From Clostridia bacterium (GTDB lineage Bacteria > Bacillota > Clostridia > Christensenellales > Borkfalkiaceae), in contig JAIDIR010000274.1 in assembly GCA_029052615.1 (NCBI GenBank), positions 1-15,583 on the forward strand: a stretch of DNA of 15,583 bases. Direction: 5' to 3'. The first letter of the stretch is position 1. Each line of letters begins with the position of its first letter. Position numbers and translations under genes: made by a program. The notes beneath the pieces are model-generated. The model was not told the origin of the DNA. It saw only the letters and a program-made list of their open reading frames with translations, and searched no databases. This document shows, in pieces, positions 1 through 5,572 of this stretch.

Positions 1-1119
1 TCCTTTTTGGGCTTTGACGTGAAGAACTACGACAACTACGTGGGCGAGGTGCGCTTCGGCTCGGGTGAGGACTTTGCGGTGCTTGCCCACCTTGACGTTG
101 TGCCTGCGGGCGGCGGCTGGACGCACGATCCGTTCGGCGGCGAGGTCGACAGGGAAAACAAAAGGATTTGGGGCAGGGGCGCAATGGACGACAAGGGTCC
201 CGCCATCATCGCCCTCTACGCGCTGAAGGCCTTGAAGGACGAGGGCTTTAAACCCAGAAAGTGCATTAAGCTTATAGTCGGCTGCAACGAGGAATCGGGC
301 TGGGCGTGCATTGACCATTACAACAAGGTTGCAAAGATGCCCGAAACGGGAATTTCGCCCGACGCGGATTTCCCCGTCATCTACGCCGAAAAGGGCATAC
401 TACATATAAAGATGCAGTTCGCCGCGCCCAACGCTAAGTTCAAGGGGCTTAAGGGCGGCGGCAGCGCGAATATGGTTTGCGACTATTGCGAGGCGTTCGC
501 CGACGAAAATACCGCGCTTTTGGAACAGTTGGGGCTTGAATATGCCGCAGGTAAGGTTATTTCGCGCGGAAAGAGCGCGCACGGCTCTACTCCCGAAAAG
601 GGCGTGAACGCAATCGAAAAGATACTCGACTATCTGGGACTGAGCGAAATAAAGCGCCTGCTGTTCGTCGAAAAGCTGGGGCTGGTCAACTTCGAGGACG
701 AGACGGGCAAGCTGACTTTGTCGCCCGACATTATCGAGCAGATTGACGACAAGATTTACGTGACCTGCGATATCCGCTATCCCGCCACCTACAAGCTTGA
801 GGACGTTTTGAGCGTTATCGACAAGAGCGGAATAACTTACGAAACGCTGCACGCGCAGGCACCCCTTTTCAACGACAAGAACGGCAAGCTTGTGACCACC
901 CTTTTGAACGTTTACAACGAGGTGACGGGCAAGAACGCACAGCCCGTGGCGATAGGCGGCGGCACTTACGCGCGCGCACTCAAATGCGGTGCGGCGTTCG
1001 GTCCCGAGGAGAACGGCGAGGAATGTACCATTCACCAGCCCGACGAATACATAACCTTTGAAAAGATTGAAAAGTGTTTCAAAATTTATAAACTCGCACT
1101 CGAAAGACTGTGCGGTTGA
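1..1119 (+). CDS. M20 family dipeptidase, PepV/Sapep-like (5'-truncated)
   Basis: A cytoplasmic metallopeptidase of the M20 PepV/Sapep branch, which hydrolyses dipeptides and other short peptides using two divalent metal ions. The gene enters from the left edge in frame 1, so roughly the first 70-80 residues and the true start are missing; 372 residues are visible. Counting from base 1, the metal and catalytic residues of the family can be seen: H30 in AHLDVVP, D63 in GAMDDKGP, the E97-E98 pair in CNEESG, an Asp in PDADFP (121-123), and the C-terminal His in CTIHQPDEYI. The lid/dimerisation region lies between these halves, as expected. The motif set is complete, so the enzyme should be active. 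The substrate range within the family cannot be read from sequence. The gene ends 15 bases before a strong terminator and faces a convergent gene, so it is the last gene of its unit. Confidence 0.93.
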   Translation, partial: SFLGFDVKNYDNYVGEVRFGSGEDFAVLAHLDVVPAGGGWTHDPFGGEVDRENKRIWGRGAMDDKGPAIIALYALKALKDEGFKPRKCIKLIVGCNEESGWACIDHYNKVAKMPETGISPDADFPVIYAEKGILHIKMQFAAPNAKFKGLKGGGSANMVCDYCEAFADENTALLEQLGLEYAAGKVISRGKSAHGSTPEKGVNAIEKILDYLGLSEIKRLLFVEKLGLVNFEDETGKLTLSPDIIEQIDDKIYVTCDIRYPATYKLEDVLSVIDKSGITYETLHAQAPLFNDKNGKLVTTLLNVYNEVTGKNAQPVAIGGGTYARALKCGAAFGPEENGEECTIHQPDEYITFEKIEKCFKIYKLALERLCG

Positions 1120-1134
1120 GGCGTGAATAAACTG

Positions 1135-1169
1135 AAAGCGCCGCGGCAAATTGCCGCGGCGCTTTTTTT
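1135..1169. terminator. bidirectional intrinsic terminator
   Basis: A 15-bp perfect inverted repeat (1135-1149 and 1151-1165) rich in GC, with a T-run on the + strand to 1169. It ends the dipeptidase transcript. The opposing gene stops at 1168, and its transcript reads the same hairpin followed by a weaker T-rich tail, so the hairpin probably serves both strands. Confidence 0.88.
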
Positions 1170-1782
1170 ATTCTTCCTTATTTTCCGTCAAATCCGTAAA
1201 CGGTTCCTCGGGCGGAACTTCCGCCGCCGTCGGAGTTTCAACGCTCTGTTCGGGCACCTGCACGGGAACTTGCGCCGCCCCTGCAGCCGACCTGCCCAAA
1301 AGCATACGGATGGTGCTAAGTTCGTTTATCGGCAGGCTGTTTTTATCCACCGCAATCGCCGTTGCCTTGGTGTTGTACAAAAACAGGTAGTTCGCCGTTT
1401 CCCTGATCTTTATAAGCCAGCTGTAATATATCTTGGAAGTGGTCGTAAGCTCGCCGTCGGTATACTCGTAAGCCATCAAGTGGTCGCGGAAGAATTCCGC
1501 CTCGTCCACCTTTCGGCGTTTGAGAGTTAAGTTTTTTGCCGAACGTACTGCAACGAGTATAATTATGCCGCACGCTAATATTATCGTTCCGCATGCCAAC
1601 AAAACTATTCCGTAGGAATCCTGGGCTTTGGAAAGTATGTAGACGACGAAACCCAACGCCAGAATAATTGCGCCCAATACGATATATAAAATCGATAGCA
1701 CGAACGGCTTTTTATTAAGCTCCTTATGCACCTGCTCGGTTAAAGGCGTGCTGGTCTTTATCGTTCCCTTTTCGGTTATCAC
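1168..1782 (-). CDS. two-TM membrane protein with YcxB-like C-terminal domain
   Basis: A 204-residue membrane protein. After a short polar N-terminus there are two hydrophobic segments, about residues 25-49 and 57-80. They are followed by a soluble region that resembles the YcxB-like domain (the part with ETANYLFLYNTKATAIAVDK and a following ELSTIRMLL helix), then a Pro/Glu-rich acidic tail from about residue 170. The start is GTG at 1782-1780, chosen because AAGGGGG sits 8 bases upstream. It follows the SGNH hydrolase gene by 22 bases on the same strand and shows no promoter of its own, so the two are probably co-transcribed. YcxB-like proteins have no settled function. The assignment rests on topology and a partial motif and is tentative; it is certainly a membrane protein. 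Confidence 0.72.
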   Translation of the reverse strand: MITEKGTIKTSTPLTEQVHKELNKKPFVLSILYIVLGAIILALGFVVYILSKAQDSYGIVLLACGTIILACGIIILVAVRSAKNLTLKRRKVDEAEFFRDHLMAYEYTDGELTTTSKIYYSWLIKIRETANYLFLYNTKATAIAVDKNSLPINELSTIRMLLGRSAAGAAQVPVQVPEQSVETPTAAEVPPEEPFTDLTENKEE

Positions 1783-1804
1783 GGCGGTTACCCCCTTAAT
1801 ATGC

Positions 1805-2413
1805 TTACATTAAGTGCTTTCTTATCGCCTTTATGGACGTATTTGCAATAAGGTTGCTGCCCCTGAAAGTCGGGTGTACGCCGTCCTCCGAATAGTCGGT
1901 ATACGGGTGACTTTCGCACAGTCCGTTGAACATTTCGTCGTACGCCACAAACTCGTCGCACTTCTCCACGCACACGCGGTGAATAATGGCAAGCTCCTTT
2001 TCGAACACGGGGCGCATGCGCTTTTTATCGGGCGCGGGCAAAAGGAAAGGCTCCAGGAATATAACGACAATCCCCGCCTCCTTCAGCGCTTCTATAAGCG
2101 CGACCAAATCGCGCTCGAACTGTTTAAAGTTAAGCTCCTTGCCGTACTTGAACTGGTGAATGGTGTTGTTGATGCCTATCATCATAACCACCGCGTCGGG
2201 CTTTAAGTCGATAACGTCGCGCTGAACGCGGGCTAAAAGGTCGCACACCTCGTTGCCCGAAACGCCCTTGTTGATAAGCTCTATATCCATATCGGGATAG
2301 ATTGGACGGAGCTTGTCGGCAAGCACCTTTACGTAGCCGTTACCAAGCGACTTTTCGTCGTTTCTGTCCCTGTCGCAATCGGTTATGGAATCACCGAAAA
2401 AGACTATTTTCAT
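1805..2413 (-). CDS. SGNH/GDSL-type hydrolase (esterase/acylhydrolase)
   Basis: A 202-residue cytoplasmic SGNH hydrolase; no signal peptide is visible. These enzymes cleave ester bonds, often acetyl groups on sugars or acyl lipids. Block I is the N-terminal GDSITD with nucleophile Ser9. Block II is NKGVSGN, giving the oxyanion Gly. Block III is GINN, where the family more often has GxND. Block V is DGVH, with the Asp177/His180 pair. The start is ATG at 2413-2411: AGGGAG lies 9 bases upstream and the GDS motif then falls at residues 7-9, as is usual. An upstream start at 2464 is possible but would add 17 residues with no family support. It heads a two-gene unit with the YcxB-like gene. The substrate is unknown; a role in deacetylating carbohydrates would fit the pectin-degrading gene elsewhere in the window but is only a guess. 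Confidence 0.88.
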   Translation of the reverse strand: MKIVFFGDSITDCDRDRNDEKSLGNGYVKVLADKLRPIYPDMDIELINKGVSGNEVCDLLARVQRDVIDLKPDAVVMMIGINNTIHQFKYGKELNFKQFERDLVALIEALKEAGIVVIFLEPFLLPAPDKKRMRPVFEKELAIIHRVCVEKCDEFVAYDEMFNGLCESHPYTDYSEDGVHPTFRGSNLIANTSIKAIRKHLM

Positions 2414-2480
2414 TACTTTTTTCTCCCTGTTGCCGCCCGTCTTTTGCGCGCGGCGAAATATCACTTTAAGCTTATTTACA

Positions 2481-2509
2481 ATTTTACCACACCTTATAAA
2501 ATATTACAA
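2481..2509 (-). promoter_or_regulatory. promoter of the SGNH hydrolase/YcxB-like unit
   Basis: Reading the minus strand, a -35 box TTGTAA (2509-2504) and a -10 box TAAAAT (2486-2481) are separated by 17 bases. The start site would fall near 2474, about 60 bases before the ATG. It lies back to back with the tRNA promoter. Confidence 0.6.
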
Positions 2510-2563
2510 GTAAAGCGCCTGAAATTTTGTAAGCCTTTATTTTCAAAACAGTACTTTAATGCT

Positions 2564-2592
2564 TTGACAAACGCATAAAATTATGATATATT
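2564..2592 (+). promoter_or_regulatory. tRNA-Ser promoter
   Basis: A consensus -35 TTGACA (2564-2569), a 17-base spacer and a -10 TATATT (2587-2592). Transcription would begin near 2599, a few bases before the mature 5' end of the tRNA. This is a strong stable-RNA type promoter and the only one visible upstream of the 252-aa gene. Confidence 0.85.
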
Positions 2593-2605
2593 GTCTTAGC
2601 GTTGA

Positions 2606-2696
2606 GCGGACGTACCCAAGTGGCTCAAGGGGCTCCCCTGCTAAGGGAGTAGTGCGGGAAACCGCAGCGCGAGTTCAAATCTCGCCATCCGCGCCA
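2606..2696 (+). tRNA. tRNA-Ser(GCU)
   Basis: A class II tRNA with all arms identifiable. The acceptor stem is 2606-2612 with 2686-2692. The D arm begins at CCC 2615-2617. The anticodon stem is 2633-2637 with 2645-2649, and its loop carries anticodon GCT at 2640-2642, which reads AGC/AGU. The long variable arm has stem TGCGG/CCGCA. The T arm is 2669-2673 with 2681-2685 around TTCAAAT. The discriminator is G and CCA is encoded (2694-2696). The sixth acceptor pair is a C-A mismatch (2611 and 2687); everything else pairs. Confidence 0.96.
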
Positions 2697-2734
2697 ATAA
2701 GAACGTAAGTCGAGCACTTGCGTTCTTATTTTTT
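2696..2734 (+). terminator. intrinsic terminator directly after tRNA-Ser
   Basis: A 15-bp stem (2696-2710 with 2716-2730, one G-T wobble) with a 5-base loop and a T-run to 2734. It begins at the last base of the tRNA CCA. The T-run is followed immediately by the AAGGAG ribosome binding site of the next gene, so read-through past this hairpin may feed that gene. Confidence 0.82.
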
Positions 2735-2746
2735 AAGGAGAAATTT

Positions 2747-3505
2747 ATGCAATTCTACATTGACGACAACTTATCGCCCGAAGAAAGAAATATAGTTATT
2801 CGTTACACCATAACTATCGGCACGCGCGCAAGGTGTTCCACGCGACACTTAATGCGCCCGTTCAAAACGCAATATTTGCGCGAAGCACAGAAAGAAAAGA
2901 AAGCCGAACACCAAAAGCGAATTGCGGAATATAAAAGCGCCGCCGAAAATTACGTGGAGGGCGAAACTCAGCTTGGCGACACGTTTATTCAGTTTTTCGG
3001 CGGAATACCTTCCAAAAAGCGGTTAACCAATTATTATAATAATCTTATCAAGCAAGAAAAAGATAACTTGCGGATGATATCGCGGACGTATTCGGTACAC
3101 GTCGATTACGGTCATATCAGCCCGGAATTATTGAAATTTCACAATTCGCTTAATCCGCGCCCGACTTTCGGATATTCAAACTCTCTGCACGAAGAATGTG
3201 ATTTTGAGTTGACCGAACAGAACAAAGCGGCGTTTTTGTCCTCTTCCCTTGCAGAATTGCCCTCCTACACGGGCGATTGGATGCACGACCACGGTTACGT
3301 TTTCTTCGATTCTATTATAGGTCTGATGTACGAGGACCTTGCCGTTTTTAAAGGCGACAGGTGTATACTATCTACAGTATCGCACGAAGGGGAATTCGAT
3401 GCAAATTTATCCGATGAAGAACTCGAAGGCTTACGCTCGTTTGAAGATAAAAAAGTTTTGAACGAAAAAATAATCGAACAACTCAAAGCCCAACGCAACG
3501 GCTGA
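2747..3505 (+). CDS. hypothetical protein, 252 aa, family not recognised
   Basis: I do not recognise this protein. It is soluble, with no signal peptide or membrane segment. The N-terminal part has a charged, Lys/Glu/Gln-rich helical stretch (about residues 45-75) likely to be extended or coiled. The middle has the pattern RTYSVHVDYGHISPELLKFH. The C-terminal half is acidic and aromatic, with GDWMHDHGYVFFDSIIG and a closing Glu/Lys-rich helix. The reading frame is convincing: ATG 2747 has an ideal AAGGAG six bases upstream, and no competing long frame overlaps it. There is no promoter between the tRNA terminator and the gene, so expression probably depends on read-through from the tRNA-Ser promoter. 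Base composition is AT-richer than the flanking housekeeping genes, consistent with an accessory or horizontally acquired gene. The role is unknown. Confidence 0.8.
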   Translation: MQFYIDDNLSPEERNIVIRYTITIGTRARCSTRHLMRPFKTQYLREAQKEKKAEHQKRIAEYKSAAENYVEGETQLGDTFIQFFGGIPSKKRLTNYYNNLIKQEKDNLRMISRTYSVHVDYGHISPELLKFHNSLNPRPTFGYSNSLHEECDFELTEQNKAAFLSSSLAELPSYTGDWMHDHGYVFFDSIIGLMYEDLAVFKGDRCILSTVSHEGEFDANLSDEELEGLRSFEDKKVLNEKIIEQLKAQRNG

Positions 3506-3533
3506 ACAAGGGTGAAATTTCTGCTGGTTTGAA

Positions 3534-3569
3534 TATCCCTTTACAAAAGTTTGTAAAAGCGGTATAATT
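3534..3569 (+). repeat. 36-bp direct repeat, copy 1 (promoter-carrying)
   Basis: This 36-base stretch matches 5532-5567 at 35 of 36 positions; the only difference is T at 3550 against G at 5548. The copies are exactly 1998 bases apart in the same orientation, and identity stops on both sides. It contains a full promoter with an inverted repeat over the -35 box, annotated separately. Confidence 0.9.
3540..3568 (+). promoter_or_regulatory. promoter with overlapping palindrome, for the 290-aa gene
   Basis: -35 TTTACA (3540-3545), a 17-base spacer and a perfect -10 TATAAT (3563-3568). Overlapping the -35 box is an 8-bp perfect inverted repeat, TTTACAAA AG TTTGTAAA (3540-3557), well placed for a repressor. 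The predicted start site is near 3575, leaving a leader of about 40 bases before the ATG at 3617. Confidence 0.8.
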
Positions 3570-3616
3570 ATGTATATTCAAACAATTGGATTGCGAAACA
3601 AAGGTATAAATTATTT

Positions 3617-4489
3617 ATGATAAGGAAAAGCATATTTCAACGCATAGCGGAAAATTATAACATTGACGATGAAGTAAGAAAAATTAACCGTCTTTTTGAA
3701 GAGCAGGAATATTTTTTAAAGAAAACCTTTTACGATTACGATTATGAGTTTTCCAAAGAAGACGTTACGTTTGTCGATATCTTAGAAAACTATTTATTCG
3801 ACCCGTGGAAACACAGAGGAACTTGCGTTGACATCAAAGAATTTTTCAAACGGGCAAATGCCGAACCCCCTCATCCAAGTTATGAAATCGATGAAGAAAC
3901 AGCCATAAACTTTGTCGAAGCTATGCTGAATTTAATCAAGCTTTATAGAGATAATATCACGTTTTTGGAAAGCGAAAACATTGATAACTATTCCGACTTT
4001 GACGACGTTTTCTGTCCGTTGGTCGAAACTTTAAAAAAGCGCTTGGGCTTAACTGAGAGGATAATCGACGATGCGGTTATAGTATATCCCGAAAATGCCC
4101 CTCTTGAGCAAGTATTGAACGTAACGACCGATGAAGACGCTCAGTGGGGACTTATAAGGTATTGCCGCGAAAATATGGACTTGGCTGAAAAGAGAAAGTC
4201 GCTCGCTTATTTTGCAACGGCTTTCTATATCGAAGAAGATAAGAACGACGACCAAGCGACTAAACTGGTCGTTAACAAAGCAACGAATATACTCAATAAT
4301 TTACATATCCGCCACAATAATCAGACTGGCAAATACGAAAAAGAATATTTGAAAGATCTATCGGAAGAAGAAGCCCTCTCACTCTGCGACCTATTGTATA
4401 ATCAGATTTTAACGATAATATTACTAAGAGAGCAAAGGAAATACGACGGAGTTTATAAAACATTTAAGGATAAACAGAAAGGCGTTTAG
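3617..4489 (+). CDS. hypothetical protein, 290 aa, all-helical, family not recognised
   Basis: A soluble, acidic, mostly alpha-helical protein with no signal peptide or membrane segment. I cannot assign it to a family. The N-terminus (MIRKSIFQRIAENYNIDDE) and the segment ENYLFDPWKHRGTC look like the conserved start of a family. The C-terminal third (about residues 185-285) is helical and contains NILNNLHIRHNN followed by a long helix. That arrangement is loosely reminiscent of the C-terminal helical domains of abortive-infection proteins, but no R-x4-6-H HEPN motif is evident, so this is only a hint. The ATG at 3617 has AAAGG 12 bases upstream, a long spacing, so translation may be modest. 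It has its own strong promoter and is followed by a terminator, so it is a single-gene unit. Base composition is AT-rich. Confidence 0.82.
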   Translation: MIRKSIFQRIAENYNIDDEVRKINRLFEEQEYFLKKTFYDYDYEFSKEDVTFVDILENYLFDPWKHRGTCVDIKEFFKRANAEPPHPSYEIDEETAINFVEAMLNLIKLYRDNITFLESENIDNYSDFDDVFCPLVETLKKRLGLTERIIDDAVIVYPENAPLEQVLNVTTDEDAQWGLIRYCRENMDLAEKRKSLAYFATAFYIEEDKNDDQATKLVVNKATNILNNLHIRHNNQTGKYEKEYLKDLSEEEALSLCDLLYNQILTIILLREQRKYDGVYKTFKDKQKGV

Positions 4490-4521
4490 TACTTATTTGT
4501 AATTCAAACATTAACATTAAA

Positions 4522-4560
4522 CGGGCGTAAGTTGAAAACCAACTTACGCCCGCTCTTTTT
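4522..4560. terminator. bidirectional intrinsic terminator
   Basis: A 13-bp perfect stem (4522-4534 with 4540-4552) with loop AAAAC, followed on the + strand by CTCTTTTTATT. It ends the 290-aa gene. The convergent XRE gene stops at 4559, and its transcript reads the same hairpin followed by TTTAATG, so the hairpin is usable on both strands. Confidence 0.85.
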
Positions 4561-4789
4561 ATTCCAATGAAAAAATTTCATCATATTCCACGTTCAGAAT
4601 TTTTTTTATAAGTACGATTTCGTCGGGATACAGATGCCTTTGCCCCACTTCGATTTTGGCGACGGCACTTCTGGTAATATCGCAACCGTCAAGCTGCAAG
4701 CGCGTTGCAAGATATTCCTGCGTAATTCCCGCACGCTCCCTCAATCTTCTGATATTTTGTCCTATTTTTTTCTCTGTCTCTATATTCAT
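4559..4789 (-). CDS. XRE/Cro-type HTH transcriptional regulator, 76 aa
   Basis: A single-domain DNA-binding protein. Residues about 9-70 form the HTH_3/XRE fold: IGQNIRRLRERAGITQEYLA (helices 1-2), then a variant recognition helix around ITRSAVAKIEVGQR, closing with LIKKILNVEYDEIF. No extra sensor domain is present, so it is of the immunity-repressor or small stand-alone type and probably a dimer. It is divergent from the DUF4234 membrane gene. The 124-base gap between them holds two near-identical 9-2-9 inverted repeats, the obvious candidate operators, so it probably represses itself and its neighbour. The ATG at 4789 has no clear SD on its 5' side. The partner signal is unknown. Confidence 0.9.
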   Translation of the reverse strand: MNIETEKKIGQNIRRLRERAGITQEYLATRLQLDGCDITRSAVAKIEVGQRHLYPDEIVLIKKILNVEYDEIFSLE

Positions 4790-4810
4790 CGTATAATCAA
4801 AGTTTTTATG

Positions 4811-4830
4811 TTGTACTTATTTAAGTGCAA
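4811..4830. promoter_or_regulatory. candidate XRE operator O1
   Basis: An inverted repeat with 9-base arms and a 2-base centre, TTGTACTTA TT TAAGTGCAA, one mismatch between the arms. It ends four bases before the -35 box of the rightward promoter and lies in the leader region of the leftward transcript. Its arms match those of O2. Confidence 0.75.
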
Positions 4831-4834
4831 AAAC

Positions 4835-4863
4835 TTGACATCATTATAACCTTATGATATTAT
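4835..4863 (+). promoter_or_regulatory. promoter of the DUF4234 gene
   Basis: Consensus -35 TTGACA (4835-4840), a 17-base spacer and -10 TATTAT (4858-4863), with the start near 4870. It is bracketed by O1 just upstream and O2 across the start site. Confidence 0.75.
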
Positions 4864-4871
4864 TATTTTGC
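4843..4871 (-). promoter_or_regulatory. possible promoter of the XRE gene
   Basis: On the minus strand a perfect -10 TATAAT lies at 4848-4843. No good -35 box is present; the expected place (about 4866-4872) is inside O2. If real, it overlaps the rightward promoter and starts near 4836, with O1 in the early transcribed region. Weak evidence. Confidence 0.4.
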
Positions 4872-4889
4872 ACCTATATAAGCGCAAAA
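4866..4889. promoter_or_regulatory. candidate XRE operator O2
   Basis: A 24-base imperfect palindrome with core TTGCACCTA TA TAAGCGCAA (4868-4887). It has the same 9-2-9 design and nearly the same arms as O1; the centres are 57 bases apart. It covers the predicted start site of the DUF4234 transcript, where binding would block initiation. Confidence 0.75.
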
Positions 4890-4913
4890 ATACCAATGAA
4901 AAAGGTAAATTAT

Positions 4914-5495
4914 ATGACGGAAGAAACAAACAACTCTTATACAATCAAGCGACGTCCGTTGATAGTGAACCTAATCCTATCACTGATAACGTTAAATATT
5001 TATACTTTTATATGGTTATATGCCGTATTGAAAGACAGCAATCGCATTGCGGCAAAAAAGAGGGACAGTATGACAATTTACCGTGCGCTGGTATTGTCAT
5101 ACATTGCACTCGCTACGTGTTGTTTTGTATGGAATGCAATTTTAATATTCGCAGCAATGTGCTACGATACTAACGTCGGCTATCCTCTAATTGAAATCTC
5201 AAGCCCGGTATTTGAAAACGTTGTGCAGATGGCGCTGACGGCTTTGATGCTTGTTTTGCTTATACAAATTTTGTTTTCAGCAATATGTATGGCAGTATGC
5301 TCTATTATTTTAATGGCTGTATGCTCTATCATTATAACTGTTAATATTGCAAAAAATCTTGACGCTCCCGTCGGCTATTACGTCGTATTTCAACTGTTTT
5401 TGGGCATAGCAGTTATCAATTTATTTGCACAGGACGAGATTAACCAATACGCGGGAACGTACTTAGACGGCGAACGCCCGAAGTATCTTGGTTAG
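4914..5495 (+). CDS. DUF4234-type integral membrane protein
   Basis: A 193-residue multi-pass membrane protein. The N-terminal segment RRPLIVNLILSLITLNIYTF followed by WLYAVLKDSNRIA is typical of the DUF4234 domain, and the ending FAQDEINQY also fits. Hydrophobic segments lie at about 16-38, 57-82, 103-143 (long, perhaps two) and 152-172. The start is ATG 4914 because AAAGG lies 8 bases upstream; in-frame ATGs at 4854 and 4896 lie before the mRNA start or lack an SD. Residues 126-133 and 134-141 are a tandem repeat (MAVCSIIL, MAVCSIII) coded by a 24-base duplication. The function of the family is unknown. Divergence from an XRE gene with shared operators suggests regulated expression, perhaps because the membrane protein is harmful if constitutive. 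Confidence 0.82.
   Translation: MTEETNNSYTIKRRPLIVNLILSLITLNIYTFIWLYAVLKDSNRIAAKKRDSMTIYRALVLSYIALATCCFVWNAILIFAAMCYDTNVGYPLIEISSPVFENVVQMALTALMLVLLIQILFSAICMAVCSIILMAVCSIIITVNIAKNLDAPVGYYVVFQLFLGIAVINLFAQDEINQYAGTYLDGERPKYLG
5289..5336 (+). repeat. in-frame tandem duplication, 2 x 24 bp
   Basis: Two adjacent 24-base units (5289-5312 and 5313-5336) that differ at four positions. They encode MAVCSIIL and MAVCSIII inside a hydrophobic segment of the DUF4234 protein, lengthening it by eight residues. Confidence 0.8.
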
Positions 5496-5531
5496 TCAGT
5501 ATGCCGCAAAGCACGAGGCATAAACCATAAT

Positions 5532-5567
5532 TATCCCTTTACAAAAGGTTGTAAAAGCGGTATAATT
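5532..5567 (+). repeat. 36-bp direct repeat, copy 2 (promoter-carrying)
   Basis: Second copy of the repeat at 3534-3569, identical at 35 of 36 positions. It lies immediately before the dGTPase gene and carries its promoter. The two copies bracket the 290-aa, XRE and DUF4234 genes. Confidence 0.9.
5538..5566 (+). promoter_or_regulatory. dGTPase promoter with overlapping palindrome
   Basis: -35 TTTACA (5538-5543), 17-base spacer, -10 TATAAT (5561-5566). The inverted repeat TTTACAA AAGG TTGTAAA (5538-5555) covers the -35 box. The start site is expected at about 5573, which is the A of the ATG, so the message should be leaderless. Confidence 0.8.
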
Positions 5568-5572
5568 GCGGT

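Noticed and set aside
400..1149. Long open frame antisense to the dipeptidase gene
   Set aside because: It mirrors the codon structure of a gene with complete M20 motifs, has no SD and no recognisable domain, and runs into the terminator hairpin.
2669..2696. tRNA-Ser 3' end as an integration att site
   Set aside because: No second copy of the tRNA 3' end was found downstream within the window and no integrase gene is visible, so the att claim is not supported.
3570..3620. 16-codon upstream ORF whose stop overlaps the ATG of the 290-aa gene (ATGA)
   Set aside because: Its ATG begins two bases after the -10 box, upstream of the expected start site near 3575, so it should not be in the mRNA; it also lacks an SD.
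4854..4913. Earlier ATGs (4854, 4896) for the DUF4234 protein
   Set aside because: 4854 lies upstream of the predicted mRNA start, and 4896 has no SD; 4914 has AAAGG at good spacing.
5500..5522. Small hairpin (TATGCC/GGCATA) after the DUF4234 gene as a terminator
   Set aside because: Only six base pairs, an 11-base loop and no T-run; too weak to call.
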